From a virus, in IMG/VR virus record IMGVR_UViG_3300046507_000186, positions 1 through 44,730 of that record: a stretch of 44,730 nucleotides of DNA; one strand, given 5' to 3'. Shown here piece by piece: positions 14,254-22,906 of this stretch; position 1 is the first letter of the stretch, and every line of letters begins with the position of its first letter. A program made the position numbers and the translations under genes. Under the pieces are notes generated by a model that worked only from the letters and a program-made list of their open reading frames with translations, did no database searches and was not told the DNA's origin.

Positions 14254-16080
14254 GTGGCGACGCTTCTCACGAACGACCAGACCGCGCAACCGGACTCGGC
14301 AGCCGATAAACCGACTCAGTCGGGCGGCAACGCGAAGCCGGTGAAGACGCGCAAGGAACTCATTCTGCAGCGCTGGTATGCGCTGAAGAGTGAGCGTTCC
14401 TCGTGGATTCGCGAGTACAAGGACATCAGCAACGTGCTGCTGCCGCGCGCGGGGCGCTTCTTCGTCGAGGATAGGAATCGTGGAAATCGTCGCAACCAGA
14501 ACATCTTCGACAGCACAGCTACGAAATCGCTGCGCGTGCTGGGTGCTGGCCTGATGGCCGGCGCTACATCGCCCGCCCGGCCGTGGATCGCGCTCAAGAC
14601 GCCGTACGACGACCTGAACAAGAAGAAGCCCGTCAAGACGTGGTGCGCCGATGTCACGAAGCTGATTCTCGACATCTTCAACCGCTCGAACGTGTACCGT
14701 TCGCTGCACTCGATGTACGAGGAAATTGGCGCATTCGGCACCGGCGTTGCGATCATCATGTCCGACTATCAGGACGTGATCCGCATGTATCCGCTGACGG
14801 CCGGCGAGTACTGCATCTCGACCAGTGACCGCGGCGAAGTCGATACGCTCTATCGCGAATTCCAGAAGACCGTCGCGCAGCTCGTGAAGCAGTTCGGCTA
14901 CGAGAACGTGAGCGACAACACGCGCAATATGTACGACCGGGGTAACCTGGACGTGTGGCGCACGGTGATCCACTGCATCGAGCCGAACGAAGACCGCGAT
15001 CCGTCGAAGTCCGACGCGCGCAACATGGCGTGGACATCGACGTATCTCGAAGTAGGCGGCTCATCGGACTCGCAGCAGACGTCGAACCAGGGCACGACGG
15101 GCGGCGATAACGCGCTGCTGTCCGTGTCGGGCTTCAAGAAGTTCCGCGTGGTCGCGCCGCGCTGGTCCACCTACGGCGGCGACATCTACGGCAACGGACC
15201 GGCGATGGACGCGCTGGGCGACATCCGCCAGTTGCAGCACGAGCAACTGCGCAAGGGCCAGGCAATCGACTACATGACGAAGCCGCCGATCCAGGTGCCG
15301 ACTTCGCTCAAGAACCACGACATCGACACACTGCCGGGCGGGATTTCGTACGCCGATTCGGCGTCGCCCAACGGTGGCATCCGCACGATTTACGACGTGA
15401 ACCTGCGGCTGGACTACCTGCTGCAGGACATCCAGGACGTGCGCGAACGCATCCGCAGCGCGTTCTACGAAGATCTGTTCCTCATGCTCGCGAACAACAC
15501 CAACGCGAACATGACGGCGACGGAAGTCGCGGAACTGCACGAAGAAAAGATGCTGATGCTCGGGCCGGTGATCGAGCGCCTGCACGACGAACTGCTCAAG
15601 CCGCTCGTTGACGCGGCATTCGACATCATCGTCGAAGCGGGTCTGCTGCCGCCACCACCGCCCGAACTGGCCGGCGTCGCGCTGCAGGTGGAGTTCGTCT
15701 CGATCCTCGCGCAGGCGCAGAAGCAGATCGGCACGAACAGCATCGACAAGCTGACCGTGGCGCTTGGCAGCGTGGCGCTGATGCAGATCAATTCGCAGCA
15801 GGCGCCGACCGTGCTCGACAACTTCGACCCCGATGGCTGGTACGAGCAGTACACCGATGCGCTCGGCACCGATCCGTCGCTCGACGTCGATCCCGATCAG
15901 CGCGACGCACAACGACAGGCGCGCGCCAAAGCCGCGCAGCAGGCGCAGCAGCAGGCCGCCATGCAGCAGGCCGCAGAGACGGCCAAGACGGCCGCACAGG
16001 CACCAACGCAGGGCGGCGCAAGCAATGTGCTGTCCGACACCATGAGCAACCTCACCGGCTACACAGGCGGCCCGCAATGA
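14254..16080 (+). CDS. Portal protein (head-tail connector)
   Basis: 608 residues of the T7 gp8-like head-to-tail connector family: RKELILQRWYALKSERSSWI, YKDISNVLLPRAGRF, and RNQNIFDSTATKSLRVLGAG, then LMAGATSPARPW. The C-terminus is a Gln/Ala-rich helix (QRQARAKAAQQAQQQAAMQQ) resembling the barrel region inside the head. Twelve copies form the ring through which DNA enters and leaves. It starts at GTG 14254 immediately after the TAA of the previous gene. The stop overlaps the ATG of a 33-residue membrane peptide. Confidence 0.93.
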   Translation: MATLLTNDQTAQPDSAADKPTQSGGNAKPVKTRKELILQRWYALKSERSSWIREYKDISNVLLPRAGRFFVEDRNRGNRRNQNIFDSTATKSLRVLGAGLMAGATSPARPWIALKTPYDDLNKKKPVKTWCADVTKLILDIFNRSNVYRSLHSMYEEIGAFGTGVAIIMSDYQDVIRMYPLTAGEYCISTSDRGEVDTLYREFQKTVAQLVKQFGYENVSDNTRNMYDRGNLDVWRTVIHCIEPNEDRDPSKSDARNMAWTSTYLEVGGSSDSQQTSNQGTTGGDNALLSVSGFKKFRVVAPRWSTYGGDIYGNGPAMDALGDIRQLQHEQLRKGQAIDYMTKPPIQVPTSLKNHDIDTLPGGISYADSASPNGGIRTIYDVNLRLDYLLQDIQDVRERIRSAFYEDLFLMLANNTNANMTATEVAELHEEKMLMLGPVIERLHDELLKPLVDAAFDIIVEAGLLPPPPPELAGVALQVEFVSILAQAQKQIGTNSIDKLTVALGSVALMQINSQQAPTVLDNFDPDGWYEQYTDALGTDPSLDVDPDQRDAQRQARAKAAQQAQQQAAMQQAAETAKTAAQAPTQGGASNVLSDTMSNLTGYTGGPQ

Positions 16081-16178
16081 CCGCGCTTGTGTGGCTCACG
16101 ATCGGCGTTGTGGGGCTAGTGATCATCGGTCTCATTGGATGGTTCGCTGTCTCGGCAGCGCGCAGCAACAACGGATAG
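16077..16178 (+). CDS. Single-pass membrane peptide, 33 aa
   Basis: The frame opens with an ATG overlapping the portal stop (ATGA). After MTALVWL comes a continuous hydrophobic helix (TIGVVGLVIIGLIGWFAV), ending in SAARSNNG. The hydrophobicity and tight coupling suggest a real gene. It might be a small ejection or holin-like peptide, but the function is unknown. Confidence 0.6.
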   Translation: MTALVWLTIGVVGLVIIGLIGWFAVSAARSNNG

Positions 16179-16188
16179 GGGCACCGCA

Positions 16189-16509
16189 ATGATCTCGATG
16201 AAACTCACCGCAGCCGAAGCCAAGTCGGAAGCCACCTATCTCGGCGGCGATGACGACGATCTGCCGAAATACCCCTACGGCCTTTCGATCTGCCTCGATG
16301 ACGAGACGCTCGCGAAGCTCAGCATCACCGACTTGCCGCCCGTCGGCACGGTGATGCAACTCACCGCGCTCGTCGAAGTTTGCAGCATCTCGCAGTACGA
16401 GAACCAGGACGGCGCGGACAAAAGCATGAATCTGCAGATCACCGACATGGAACTCGCGAACGGCAACAGCGAGCCGAAGAACCTCGCCAATCGCATCTAC
16501 GGCGATTGA
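16189..16509 (+). CDS. Hypothetical head-region protein, 106 aa
   Basis: It starts at ATG 16189 with AGGGG upstream (10 nt). The protein is acidic and mostly beta: GGDDDDLPKYPYGLSICLDD, then VGTVMQLTALVEVCSISQYE. It sits between portal and scaffold genes in a position where related phages keep a conserved small protein. I suspect a head-assembly or capsid-decorating role but do not recognise the family. Confidence 0.72.
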   Translation: MISMKLTAAEAKSEATYLGGDDDDLPKYPYGLSICLDDETLAKLSITDLPPVGTVMQLTALVEVCSISQYENQDGADKSMNLQITDMELANGNSEPKNLANRIYGD

Positions 16510-16510
16510 C

Positions 16511-16521
16511 CGTTCACATAC
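16511..16521 (+). promoter_or_regulatory. Late-region motif CGTTCACATAC, copy 2
   Basis: An exact copy starting right after the previous stop, in a 42-bp gap before the Bbp19-like gene. Here TTCACA is followed 18 bp later by TTATTC, so a sigma-70-like promoter is possible. Confidence 0.6.
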
Positions 16522-16551
16522 CGCAAATAGCCGCCCTTATTCTCCGCACTC

Positions 16552-16887
16552 ATGAGCGCTGACTTCAACCCGACTGACCTTGCCGCGATAGACGAACAAC
16601 GCGCGGCCACGAAAGAGCAGTCGAAGTTCGAAGTCGCAGTCGAGATGGATGACATCCGATGGCTTATGAGCAGCAAACGCGGCCGACGATTGATGTGGCG
16701 CCTGCTTGGCGACGCAAGGCTGTACCAGCAGTCGTTCGACGGTAACGCGAACTGGTCGATTTTCAACGAAGGGAAACGCAGCATTGCGCTAAAGCTGATG
16801 GCTCAGATCCATTCGATCGAAGGCGGCCTCGGACTCTACGCGCAGATGGCGAACGAAGCGCAGGTAAAGGACAAACCAAATGGCTGA
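16552..16887 (+). CDS. Bbp19-like structural-region protein
   Basis: The 111 residues contain SSKRGRRLMWRLLGDARLYQ, SFDGNANWSIFNEGKRSIAL and KLMAQIHSIEGG. This is the pattern I know from the Bbp19 family of Bordetella phage BPP-1 and its relatives, small proteins encoded just ahead of the scaffold. The role is unproven but presumably in head assembly. The stop overlaps the scaffold start by 8 bp. Confidence 0.8.
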   Translation: MSADFNPTDLAAIDEQRAATKEQSKFEVAVEMDDIRWLMSSKRGRRLMWRLLGDARLYQQSFDGNANWSIFNEGKRSIALKLMAQIHSIEGGLGLYAQMANEAQVKDKPNG

Positions 16888-17545
16888 CCCCACCACTGAG
16901 AGCCAAGCGGTAACGGCAACTACGGCCAGCGACGCGGCTCCCGCGCACGCACCGGAAAGCCAGGCAGCAACGCCCGCAGCCAGCGCCACGCCGGCAGCGA
17001 GCACTGAAGCAACTCCGGCCGATGCAGCGAAAACGGACGACGCAGCCGCGAAGCCCGCTGACGCAGCGAACCCTGCCGAAGTCGTCTACGACTTCAAGAT
17101 GCCCGACGGCGTCGAGCTGAAAGGCGAAGCGGTCGACGAACTGAAGGCGACGGCAAAGGAATTCGGGCTGACGCAGGAACAGGCGCAGCGCATCGCGGAT
17201 CTTGGCGTCAAGCAGGCGCAGAGCTTCGCCGCGCAACTGACCGAGCAGCATAAGACGGCGACCGCCGAGTGGGCAGAGCAGACCACGACGGACAAGGAAA
17301 TCGGCGGTGACAAGCTGTCGGAAAACCTGGGTGTCGCAAAGAAAGCGCTCGATGCGTTCGGTTCGAAAGAGCTTAAGACGCTGCTGAATCAAAGCGGCCT
17401 TGGCAACCACCCGGAAGTTGTCCGGTTCATGGTCAAGGCGGGCAAGGCAATCAGTGAGGACGGTCAACTCATTACCGGTAGCGCAGCGCAGGTTGACCGC
17501 GCCAGCGTGCCGATCGAGAACCGCCTTTATCCGAACCAGAAATAA
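16880..17545 (+). CDS. Capsid scaffold protein
   Basis: A 221-residue protein. Its first 70 residues are disordered and Ala/Thr/Asp-rich. A coiled helical core follows (ELKGEAVDELKATAKEFGLT, QEQAQRIADLGVKQAQSFAA, QLTEQHKTATAEWAEQTTTD), then a C-terminal segment with GNHPEVVRFMVKAGKAIS. Acidic disorder plus coiled coil directly before the major capsid gene is the usual signature of a podovirus scaffold, which templates the procapsid and leaves before DNA fills it. No protease motif is seen. Confidence 0.82.
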   Translation: MADPTTESQAVTATTASDAAPAHAPESQAATPAASATPAASTEATPADAAKTDDAAAKPADAANPAEVVYDFKMPDGVELKGEAVDELKATAKEFGLTQEQAQRIADLGVKQAQSFAAQLTEQHKTATAEWAEQTTTDKEIGGDKLSENLGVAKKALDAFGSKELKTLLNQSGLGNHPEVVRFMVKAGKAISEDGQLITGSAAQVDRASVPIENRLYPNQK

Positions 17546-17557
17546 GGGGCGCACATC

Positions 17558-18577
17558 ATGGCCGTACTTGGCACCAAGAACCCGACGCTGCTGGACGTCG
17601 CAAAGTCGCTGGACCCGAATGGCTCGACCGCCGATGTGGTCGAACTGCTCAACCAGACGAACGAAATCCTGCTCGACGCCACCTGGGCGGAAGGCAACCT
17701 GCCGACGGGTCACCGCACGACTGTGCGCACCGGCTTGCCGTCTGTCGTATGGCGCCGCATGTACGGCGGCGTGCCGGCGAGCAAGTCCACGCGTGCGCAG
17801 GTTGACGAAGCGTGCGGCATGCTCGAAGCACGTAACGAAATCGACGTGAAGGCCGCAAACCTGAACGGCAACAGCGCCGCGTTCCGCCTCTCGGAAGCCA
17901 ACGCGTTCCTCGAAGCGATGAACGAAACGATGGCGCAGACGCTGTTCTACGGCGACACGACCGTCTTTGCCGAGCGTTTCAACGGACTCGCACCGCGTTA
18001 CAGCACGATCTCGGGCGCGGCCAACGGCAACAACATCGTGGACTGCGGCGGCACCGGCTCGAACAACTGCTCGATCTGGCTCGTGAGCTGGGGCGATCAG
18101 ACGCTGACCGGCATTTTCCCGAAGGGCACGAAGGCCGGCATCATCCATCAGGATCTCGGCGAGATCGACGCGTTCGACGCGAGCAACAACCGCTTCCGCG
18201 CGCTGGCCGATCGCTGGGAATGGAACTGCGGTATCGCGCTGAAGGACTGGCGCTATACGGTGCGCGCGGCAAACATCAACGTGGCCGATCTGGTCACGTC
18301 GACCACGCCGACGTTCCCTGGTGTCAATGGCACGTCGCCGGTCAGCCTGCCGGATCTGCTGATCGAAATGACTGCGCGTCTGCCGCGTCAAGGCGTCGGC
18401 CGCCCGGTGTTCTATGTGAACCGCACCGTGGGCAAGATGCTGCGTCGCCAGGCGATGAACAAGTCGCAGAACGCACTGAGCATCGAAGTCGCCCAAGGCC
18501 AGATCACGACGATGTTCCTCGGCATCCCGATCCGCATCTGCGATCAGTTGCTGTCGACTGAAGCCCGCGTCGTCTAA
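17558..18577 (+). CDS. Major capsid protein
   Basis: The 339-residue protein follows the scaffold by 12 bp and resembles the BPP-1 (Bbp17-like) capsid protein: MAVLGTKNPTLLDVAKSLDP, then WAEGNLPTGHRTTVRTGLPS, and VWRRMYGGVPASKSTRAQV. It should adopt the HK97 fold and form the icosahedral shell. Codon use is the most regular in the window, as expected for a highly expressed gene. It is followed by a 63-bp gap with a strong ribosome-binding site for the cement gene. Confidence 0.92.
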   Translation: MAVLGTKNPTLLDVAKSLDPNGSTADVVELLNQTNEILLDATWAEGNLPTGHRTTVRTGLPSVVWRRMYGGVPASKSTRAQVDEACGMLEARNEIDVKAANLNGNSAAFRLSEANAFLEAMNETMAQTLFYGDTTVFAERFNGLAPRYSTISGAANGNNIVDCGGTGSNNCSIWLVSWGDQTLTGIFPKGTKAGIIHQDLGEIDAFDASNNRFRALADRWEWNCGIALKDWRYTVRAANINVADLVTSTTPTFPGVNGTSPVSLPDLLIEMTARLPRQGVGRPVFYVNRTVGKMLRRQAMNKSQNALSIEVAQGQITTMFLGIPIRICDQLLSTEARVV

Positions 18578-18640
18578 GCGAAGCGCAAAGGCGCAGGCCG
18601 TTTCGGCGGCTTGCTCTTAAACGAAACAGGAGTAAGCACC

Positions 18641-19096
18641 ATGATTATGGATCAACAATCCCTGTTCTCGGATGCGCAGGCCATCACGGTCACCGCGAAT
18701 TCGACGAACGTAATCGACACCCTGCCGGGCGGCCAGAACACCAAGGCAGGTATCGGTGACGGGCAGGACATCAGCCTGCTTATCCAGGTCGGCCAGACGT
18801 TCACGGCGGGCGGTGCAGGCACGTTGCAGTCGCAACTTGTGTCGGCCGACGACGCCGCACTGACCACGAACGTGATCGTGCATTACGACACCGGCGCACT
18901 GGCGCTGGCAGCGCTCACCGCCAAAGCGCGCATTGCGCAACTGGATCTGCCGTACGGCAAGTATCGCCGGTACGTCGGCATCAAGTACACGGTGGGCACT
19001 GGCCCGATGACGGCCGGCACGGTGACCGCGGCTCTCGTCGAAGATCTGCAGACGCTCAACGGCACGGTGGATTACGCCAAGGGCTTCACGGCCTAA
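18641..19096 (+). CDS. Capsid cement protein, Bbp16-like
   Basis: The 151-residue protein starts at ATG 18641 after AGGAG (8-nt spacing). It is beta-rich with no obvious catalytic residues: QAITVTANSTNVIDTLPGGQ, DGQDISLLIQVGQTFTAGG, and KYRRYVGIKYTVGTGPMTAG. The sequence pattern and the place after the capsid gene match the BPP-1 Bbp16 cementing protein, which locks neighbouring capsomers from outside. A GC-rich hairpin follows the gene. Confidence 0.85.
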   Translation: MIMDQQSLFSDAQAITVTANSTNVIDTLPGGQNTKAGIGDGQDISLLIQVGQTFTAGGAGTLQSQLVSADDAALTTNVIVHYDTGALALAALTAKARIAQLDLPYGKYRRYVGIKYTVGTGPMTAGTVTAALVEDLQTLNGTVDYAKGFTA

Positions 19097-19102
19097 TCAG
19101 GC

Positions 19103-19120
19103 GCCGGGCTTCGGCCCGGC
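19103..19120 (+). promoter_or_regulatory. GC-rich hairpin with TTCG loop after the cement gene
   Basis: A perfect 7-bp stem (GCCGGGC and GCCCGGC) closed by a TTCG tetraloop, 7 bp after the stop. There is no T-tract, so it more likely stabilises the capsid-cement mRNA or causes a pause than ends transcription. Confidence 0.6.
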
Positions 19121-19140
19121 CATTCATCGGGGTTTGAACT

Positions 19141-19365
19141 ATGGGCATCAAAGTCATTGCGATCGTGGCGGGCTATTACGGCCACTACCGCGAGCCGGGC
19201 GACGAGTTCGAAGTCGCGGACGAGCAGGCGTTGCATCACTCGTGGATGGAGCGCGCCGACGGCAAGCAGATCAAGCGGCCGAAAGTAGCGCAGCCGCAGA
19301 CCACCGGCAACAACCCGGCCGGCGCGCTGCCGCGCGATCCGACGCTCGAAGCTGATCTGGCATAA
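19141..19365 (+). CDS. Hypothetical protein, 74 aa
   Basis: A small protein with a beta-rich head (MGIKVIAIVAGYYGHYREPG, then DEFEVADEQALHH) and a Pro/Asn-rich tail. Similar short proteins with a YYG...EPGDEF pattern lie between capsid and tail-adaptor genes in other podoviruses as I recall; their role is not known to me. CGGGG lies 10 nt before the ATG. Confidence 0.7.
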   Translation: MGIKVIAIVAGYYGHYREPGDEFEVADEQALHHSWMERADGKQIKRPKVAQPQTTGNNPAGALPRDPTLEADLA

Positions 19366-19390
19366 GCGGCTCGCGCATCGGTGAGCGAAT

Positions 19391-19421
19391 ACGGGAGCCC
19401 GCGCGGTTCCCGTTTCTATTT
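19391..19421 (+). terminator. Probable intrinsic terminator between head and tail genes
   Basis: The stem ACGGGAGCC / GGTTCCCGT (9 pairs, one G-U) with loop CGCGC is followed by TTCTATTT. The T-run is interrupted, so termination is probably partial, and it would reduce tail-gene expression relative to capsid. It lies just upstream of the TTG start of the tail adaptor. Confidence 0.65.
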
Positions 19422-19433
19422 GAGGGGTGTGCT

Positions 19434-20099
19434 TTGGCCTCAGAAGTCGATATCTGCAATCTGGCGCTCGCGCACCTGGGCGACCGCGCCACGGTGTCGA
19501 GCATCAGCCCACCGGAAGGCAGCGCGCAGGCCGAGCATTGCGCGCGCTTCTACACGGTCGCGCGCGATCTCGTACTTGAGGCGCACGAGTGGGGCTTCGC
19601 CACGAAGCGCGCGAACCTCGCGCTGCTCACCGACACCCCACCGCCCGGCTTCCAGTTCGTGTACCAGTTGCCGAGCGACTGCCGCAACATCATCGACCTG
19701 ATCGACCCGAACGCGCCGACCTTCTACCCGATCGACGAAAGCTGCGGTCACTGGCAGGACGATGCCTTCACGATGCCGGCCGTGGCGTATGAACTCGAAG
19801 CGCGCACCGACGGCGTATCGGTGATCTACACCAGCCTTGAGAACGCGATGATTCGCTACGTCGCGAGCGTCACCGACACGACGAAGTTCAGCGCACAGGT
19901 GGTCGACGCGATAGCGTGGCTGCTGGCCGCGTATCTGGCTGGCCCGGTCGTCAAGGGCGACACTGGTGCTGCAATGGCGTCGTCGTGCATGAAGGCGTAC
20001 ACGCTCAGCCTCAGCAAAGCCACGGCCAACGACGCGAACAACCGCCGGCGCTCGATCAGTCAGTCGCAGCGCCCCGCGCCCTGGATTCAGAACCGATAA
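19434..20099 (+). CDS. Tail adaptor / tubular tail protein A
   Basis: The 221-residue protein starts at a TTG (19434) behind AGGGG, and the residues right after it (MASEVDICNLALAHLGDR, then ATVSSISPP) match the conserved N-terminus of this podovirus adaptor family, so the rare start is well supported. FYTVARDLVLEAHEWGFATK is the second conserved block. Rings of this protein sit below the portal and carry the tail nozzle. The stop overlaps the next ATG (TAATG). Confidence 0.85.
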   Translation: MASEVDICNLALAHLGDRATVSSISPPEGSAQAEHCARFYTVARDLVLEAHEWGFATKRANLALLTDTPPPGFQFVYQLPSDCRNIIDLIDPNAPTFYPIDESCGHWQDDAFTMPAVAYELEARTDGVSVIYTSLENAMIRYVASVTDTTKFSAQVVDAIAWLLAAYLAGPVVKGDTGAAMASSCMKAYTLSLSKATANDANNRRRSISQSQRPAPWIQNR

Positions 20100-22159
20100 T
20101 GGCGAACGTCAAGAACCTCTCGCGCTCGTTCGCCGCTGGCGAGATCACGCCCGAACTGTACGGGCGCGTCGATCTCGACCAGTTCCAGACCGGGCTCGCG
20201 CTCTGCCGCAACTTCATCACGTTGCCGCATGGCCCCGCCGTGAACCGCGCCGGCACGACATTCGTGCTCGGGACCAAACACAGCGCGACGCGCTCGCGCA
20301 TGATCCCGTTCACGTACAGCATCACGCAGACGATGGCGCTGGAATTCGGCGTCGGCTATATCCGCTTCCACACGCAGGGCGAAACCCTGCTCACCGCAGA
20401 CGGCACCGCGATCTATGAAGTCGCCACGCCGTACGTGGAAGCGGATCTGTTCGACCTGCATTACGTGCAGTCGGCCGACGTGATGACGATCGTGCATCCG
20501 AACTATCCGCCGATGGAACTGCGCCGCCTCGGCGCGTCGAACTGGACGCTCACGCAGATCAGTTTCGTGTCGGCGGTCCCCGCGCCTGCCGCGCCGTCGG
20601 TCTCGGTTATCGTTGGCTCAGGTACGTCGTACAACGAAGATTATTCATACGTCGTCACGGCGCTATCGGACAAGGGCGAAGAATCGCTGCCCTCGCCGTC
20701 GACCACCGTCAGCAACGACCTTTCCCTCAAACCCGCGAAGAACGTCGTTACCTGGGGCGCGGTGGCGGGCGCCACGCGCTACAACGTGTACCGCAAGTTC
20801 CAGGGCATTTTTTCGTTCACCGCGCAGACCGAAGACCTGACCGTCGTCGACAACAACATCGTGCCGGATACGGGCACGACGCCGCCCGAACTCGCCAATC
20901 CTTTCACTGGCCCCGGCAGCTACCCCGGCGCGGTGAGCTACGAGCAGCAACGCCGCGTGTTCGCGAGCACGATCAATCTGCCGCAAACAATGTGGATGAC
21001 GCGCACCGGCACCGAGTCGAACCTGTCGGCGAGCACGCCGTCGCGCGACACCGACGCGCTCGTATTCCGCATTGCCGCGCGCGAGGCGAACACGATCCGC
21101 CATATCGTGCCGCTGTCCGAACTGGTGCTGCTGACGTCTAGCGCCGAGTGGGCGGTCACGGCCAACGGCTCGGCTACGCAGGCGCTCACGCCAAGCACGC
21201 TGTCGGTCCAGCCGCAGGGCTACACCGGCGCGTCGAACGTCGTGCCCGTCACCGTCAGCAATTCGCTGCTGTACGCAATGGCGCTCGGCGGCCACGTCGG
21301 CGAGATGACGTACAACTATTACGCAGGTGGTTACGTCACGCAGGACGTGAGTCTCATGGCGCCGCACCTGTTCGACTTCTTCACCATCGTCGATATGGCG
21401 TACGCAAAGGCGCCGTATCCGATCATGTGGTGCGTGTCGTCGAATGGCACGCTGCTCGGCCTGACCTATTCGCCCGCGAACAAGGTGTCGGCGTGGCACC
21501 ACCACGACACCGACGGCGTATTCGAATCGGTGTGCGTGGTGACCGAAGGCAATGAATCGGTGCTGTACGCGATCGTGCGCCGCACTGTCAACGGCGCGCA
21601 GGTGCGCTACGTCGAACGCATGCACAGCCGCCAGGTGGAAACACTGACCGATAGCTACTTCGTCGACTGCGGCGTGCTGTATTCCGGCGCGGCCACGTCG
21701 AGCATATCGGGGCTTGACCACATCGAAGGCAAGACCGTCAGCATTCTGGCCGACGGCGCAGTGCATCCGCAGCAGGTCGTGACTAACGGCACAGTGGCGC
21801 TGCAACACCCCGCGAGCATCGCGGCGGTGGGCCTGCCGATCACTGCGGACATGCAAACGCTGCCCTTCTCCTATCAGGCACAGGGCTACGGTCAGGGCGC
21901 GATGAAGAACGTGAACAAGGTCTGGCTGCGCGTGCACAACTCGTCGGGCATCTTCGCGGGGCCGGCGCTCGACGAGCTGGTGCAGTACAAGCAGCGCACG
22001 ACCGAGCCGTATGGCACGCCACCGGCGCTAACCACCGACGTGATCGAACTCGACCTGTCGCCCGGCTGGGACGCTGACGGCTCGGTCTACATCCGCCAGT
22101 CTGACCCGCTGCCGCTGATCGTCGCGTCGATGACGATCGAAGCATCCATCGGCGGCTGA
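20099..22159 (+). CDS. Tail nozzle / tubular tail protein B
   Basis: A 686-residue protein beginning MANVKNLSRSFAAGEITPEL with YGRVDLDQFQTGLALCRNFI, then LPHGPAVNRAGTTFV. This N-terminal block is strongly conserved in gp12-like nozzle proteins of podoviruses. The rest is beta-rich, including a fibronectin-like segment (TALSDKGEESLPSPSTTVS, then GATRYNVYRKF). It forms the distal tube through which DNA leaves. ATG 20099 overlaps the upstream stop. Confidence 0.88.
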   Translation: MANVKNLSRSFAAGEITPELYGRVDLDQFQTGLALCRNFITLPHGPAVNRAGTTFVLGTKHSATRSRMIPFTYSITQTMALEFGVGYIRFHTQGETLLTADGTAIYEVATPYVEADLFDLHYVQSADVMTIVHPNYPPMELRRLGASNWTLTQISFVSAVPAPAAPSVSVIVGSGTSYNEDYSYVVTALSDKGEESLPSPSTTVSNDLSLKPAKNVVTWGAVAGATRYNVYRKFQGIFSFTAQTEDLTVVDNNIVPDTGTTPPELANPFTGPGSYPGAVSYEQQRRVFASTINLPQTMWMTRTGTESNLSASTPSRDTDALVFRIAAREANTIRHIVPLSELVLLTSSAEWAVTANGSATQALTPSTLSVQPQGYTGASNVVPVTVSNSLLYAMALGGHVGEMTYNYYAGGYVTQDVSLMAPHLFDFFTIVDMAYAKAPYPIMWCVSSNGTLLGLTYSPANKVSAWHHHDTDGVFESVCVVTEGNESVLYAIVRRTVNGAQVRYVERMHSRQVETLTDSYFVDCGVLYSGAATSSISGLDHIEGKTVSILADGAVHPQQVVTNGTVALQHPASIAAVGLPITADMQTLPFSYQAQGYGQGAMKNVNKVWLRVHNSSGIFAGPALDELVQYKQRTTEPYGTPPALTTDVIELDLSPGWDADGSVYIRQSDPLPLIVASMTIEASIGG

Positions 22160-22161
22160 CC

Positions 22162-22280
22162 GTGGCGAAACTGATCGTGCGCGGCTCGGCCGCGCCTACG
22201 TTCACTTAATGAACGACAAGTACGCGACCCTGCTGGCGAAGCTCCCCGGTAATACGGCGATCACAGGACAGGCATCATGA
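22162..22280 (+). pseudogene. Remnant region: 15-codon and 23-codon frames, the second copying a cupin-gene tail
   Basis: Between the nozzle gene and the internal virion protein lie two tiny overlapping frames: 22162-22209 (GTG start, MAKLIVRGSAAPTFT) and 22209-22280 (MNDKYATLLAKLPGNTAITG, then QAS). The second frame repeats the C-terminal tail of the cupin-like gene at 13889-13939. I read this as a scar left when a duplicated segment lost most of its gene, though translated leader peptides are possible. A short inverted repeat CGTTCA/TGAACG lies at 22199-22215. Confidence 0.55.
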
Positions 22281-22304
22281 GTTCACTTTCACTTATCATC
22301 GCTG
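22230..22304 (+). repeat. 75-bp direct repeat, copy B
   Basis: The partner of 13889-13963. It carries the end of the 23-codon frame and the first codons of the internal virion protein gene. The two copies have the same orientation and lie about 8.3 kb apart. Confidence 0.9.
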
Positions 22305-22906
22305 GCACCGCACAGAGCGCCACATCCGGCAGCGGTGCACCGTACGCGTTCGGCGGCTCTTCACCGGCGCTCACGTCGAGCCTGTTCACGCCCGGCAACA
22401 CGAATCTCGCGCTCGGCGCGGCGGGCGGTGCGTTCAGCCTGATCGGCGCGCTGACGAAGGCCAACAACACGGTCACGGCGGATAACGCGCAGGCTGACCA
22501 GTTGCTCAGCAACGCGAAGAACGCAGAGCAGGCCGCGGCCAGCGCCGTGACGACAGGCATCGCGCAGGCGGGCAACACGCAAACCAAGGGTGCGCAAACC
22601 ATCGCGTCGCAGCGCGCGGCGATGGCGGCCAACGGCATTGACGTGAACGCCGCCGGCACCGCCGAGAACGTGCAGAAAAGCACGCAGTACATCACCGACC
22701 AGAACGTCCAGACGATCACCGCGAACGCGGCGCGCGCCGCAATGGGCTACACGCAGCAGGAAGACAACAACATCGCGAACTCGGCAGCGTATCGCGCGGC
22801 CGCAGCCTCGGTCAGCCCGACGCTGGCCGGCGCGTCATCCCTGCTCACGTCCGCGACCGGCGTCGCGTCGAACTGGTATCGTAATCAACGCGCAGGGGTA
22901 AGTTAA
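22277..22906 (+). CDS. Internal virion (ejection) protein, small
   Basis: A 209-residue, Ala/Asn/Gln-rich helical protein: TLLLSNAKN-like coils with NAKNAEQAAASAVTTGIAQA, QRAAMAANGIDVNAAGTAEN and VQKSTQYITDQNVQTITANA. This pattern, and its place before two much larger proteins, fit the smallest of the three ejection proteins of T7-like podoviruses (gp14-like), which inserts in the outer membrane. The ATG overlaps the preceding TGA and its first codons belong to the 75-bp duplication. Confidence 0.78.
   Translation: MSSLSLIIAGTAQSATSGSGAPYAFGGSSPALTSSLFTPGNTNLALGAAGGAFSLIGALTKANNTVTADNAQADQLLSNAKNAEQAAASAVTTGIAQAGNTQTKGAQTIASQRAAMAANGIDVNAAGTAENVQKSTQYITDQNVQTITANAARAAMGYTQQEDNNIANSAAYRAAAASVSPTLAGASSLLTSATGVASNWYRNQRAGVS

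Noticed and set aside
18578-18625. Terminator between capsid and cement genes
   Set aside because: The GGCCGTTTCGGCGG region can form only short, interrupted stems and lacks a T-tract.
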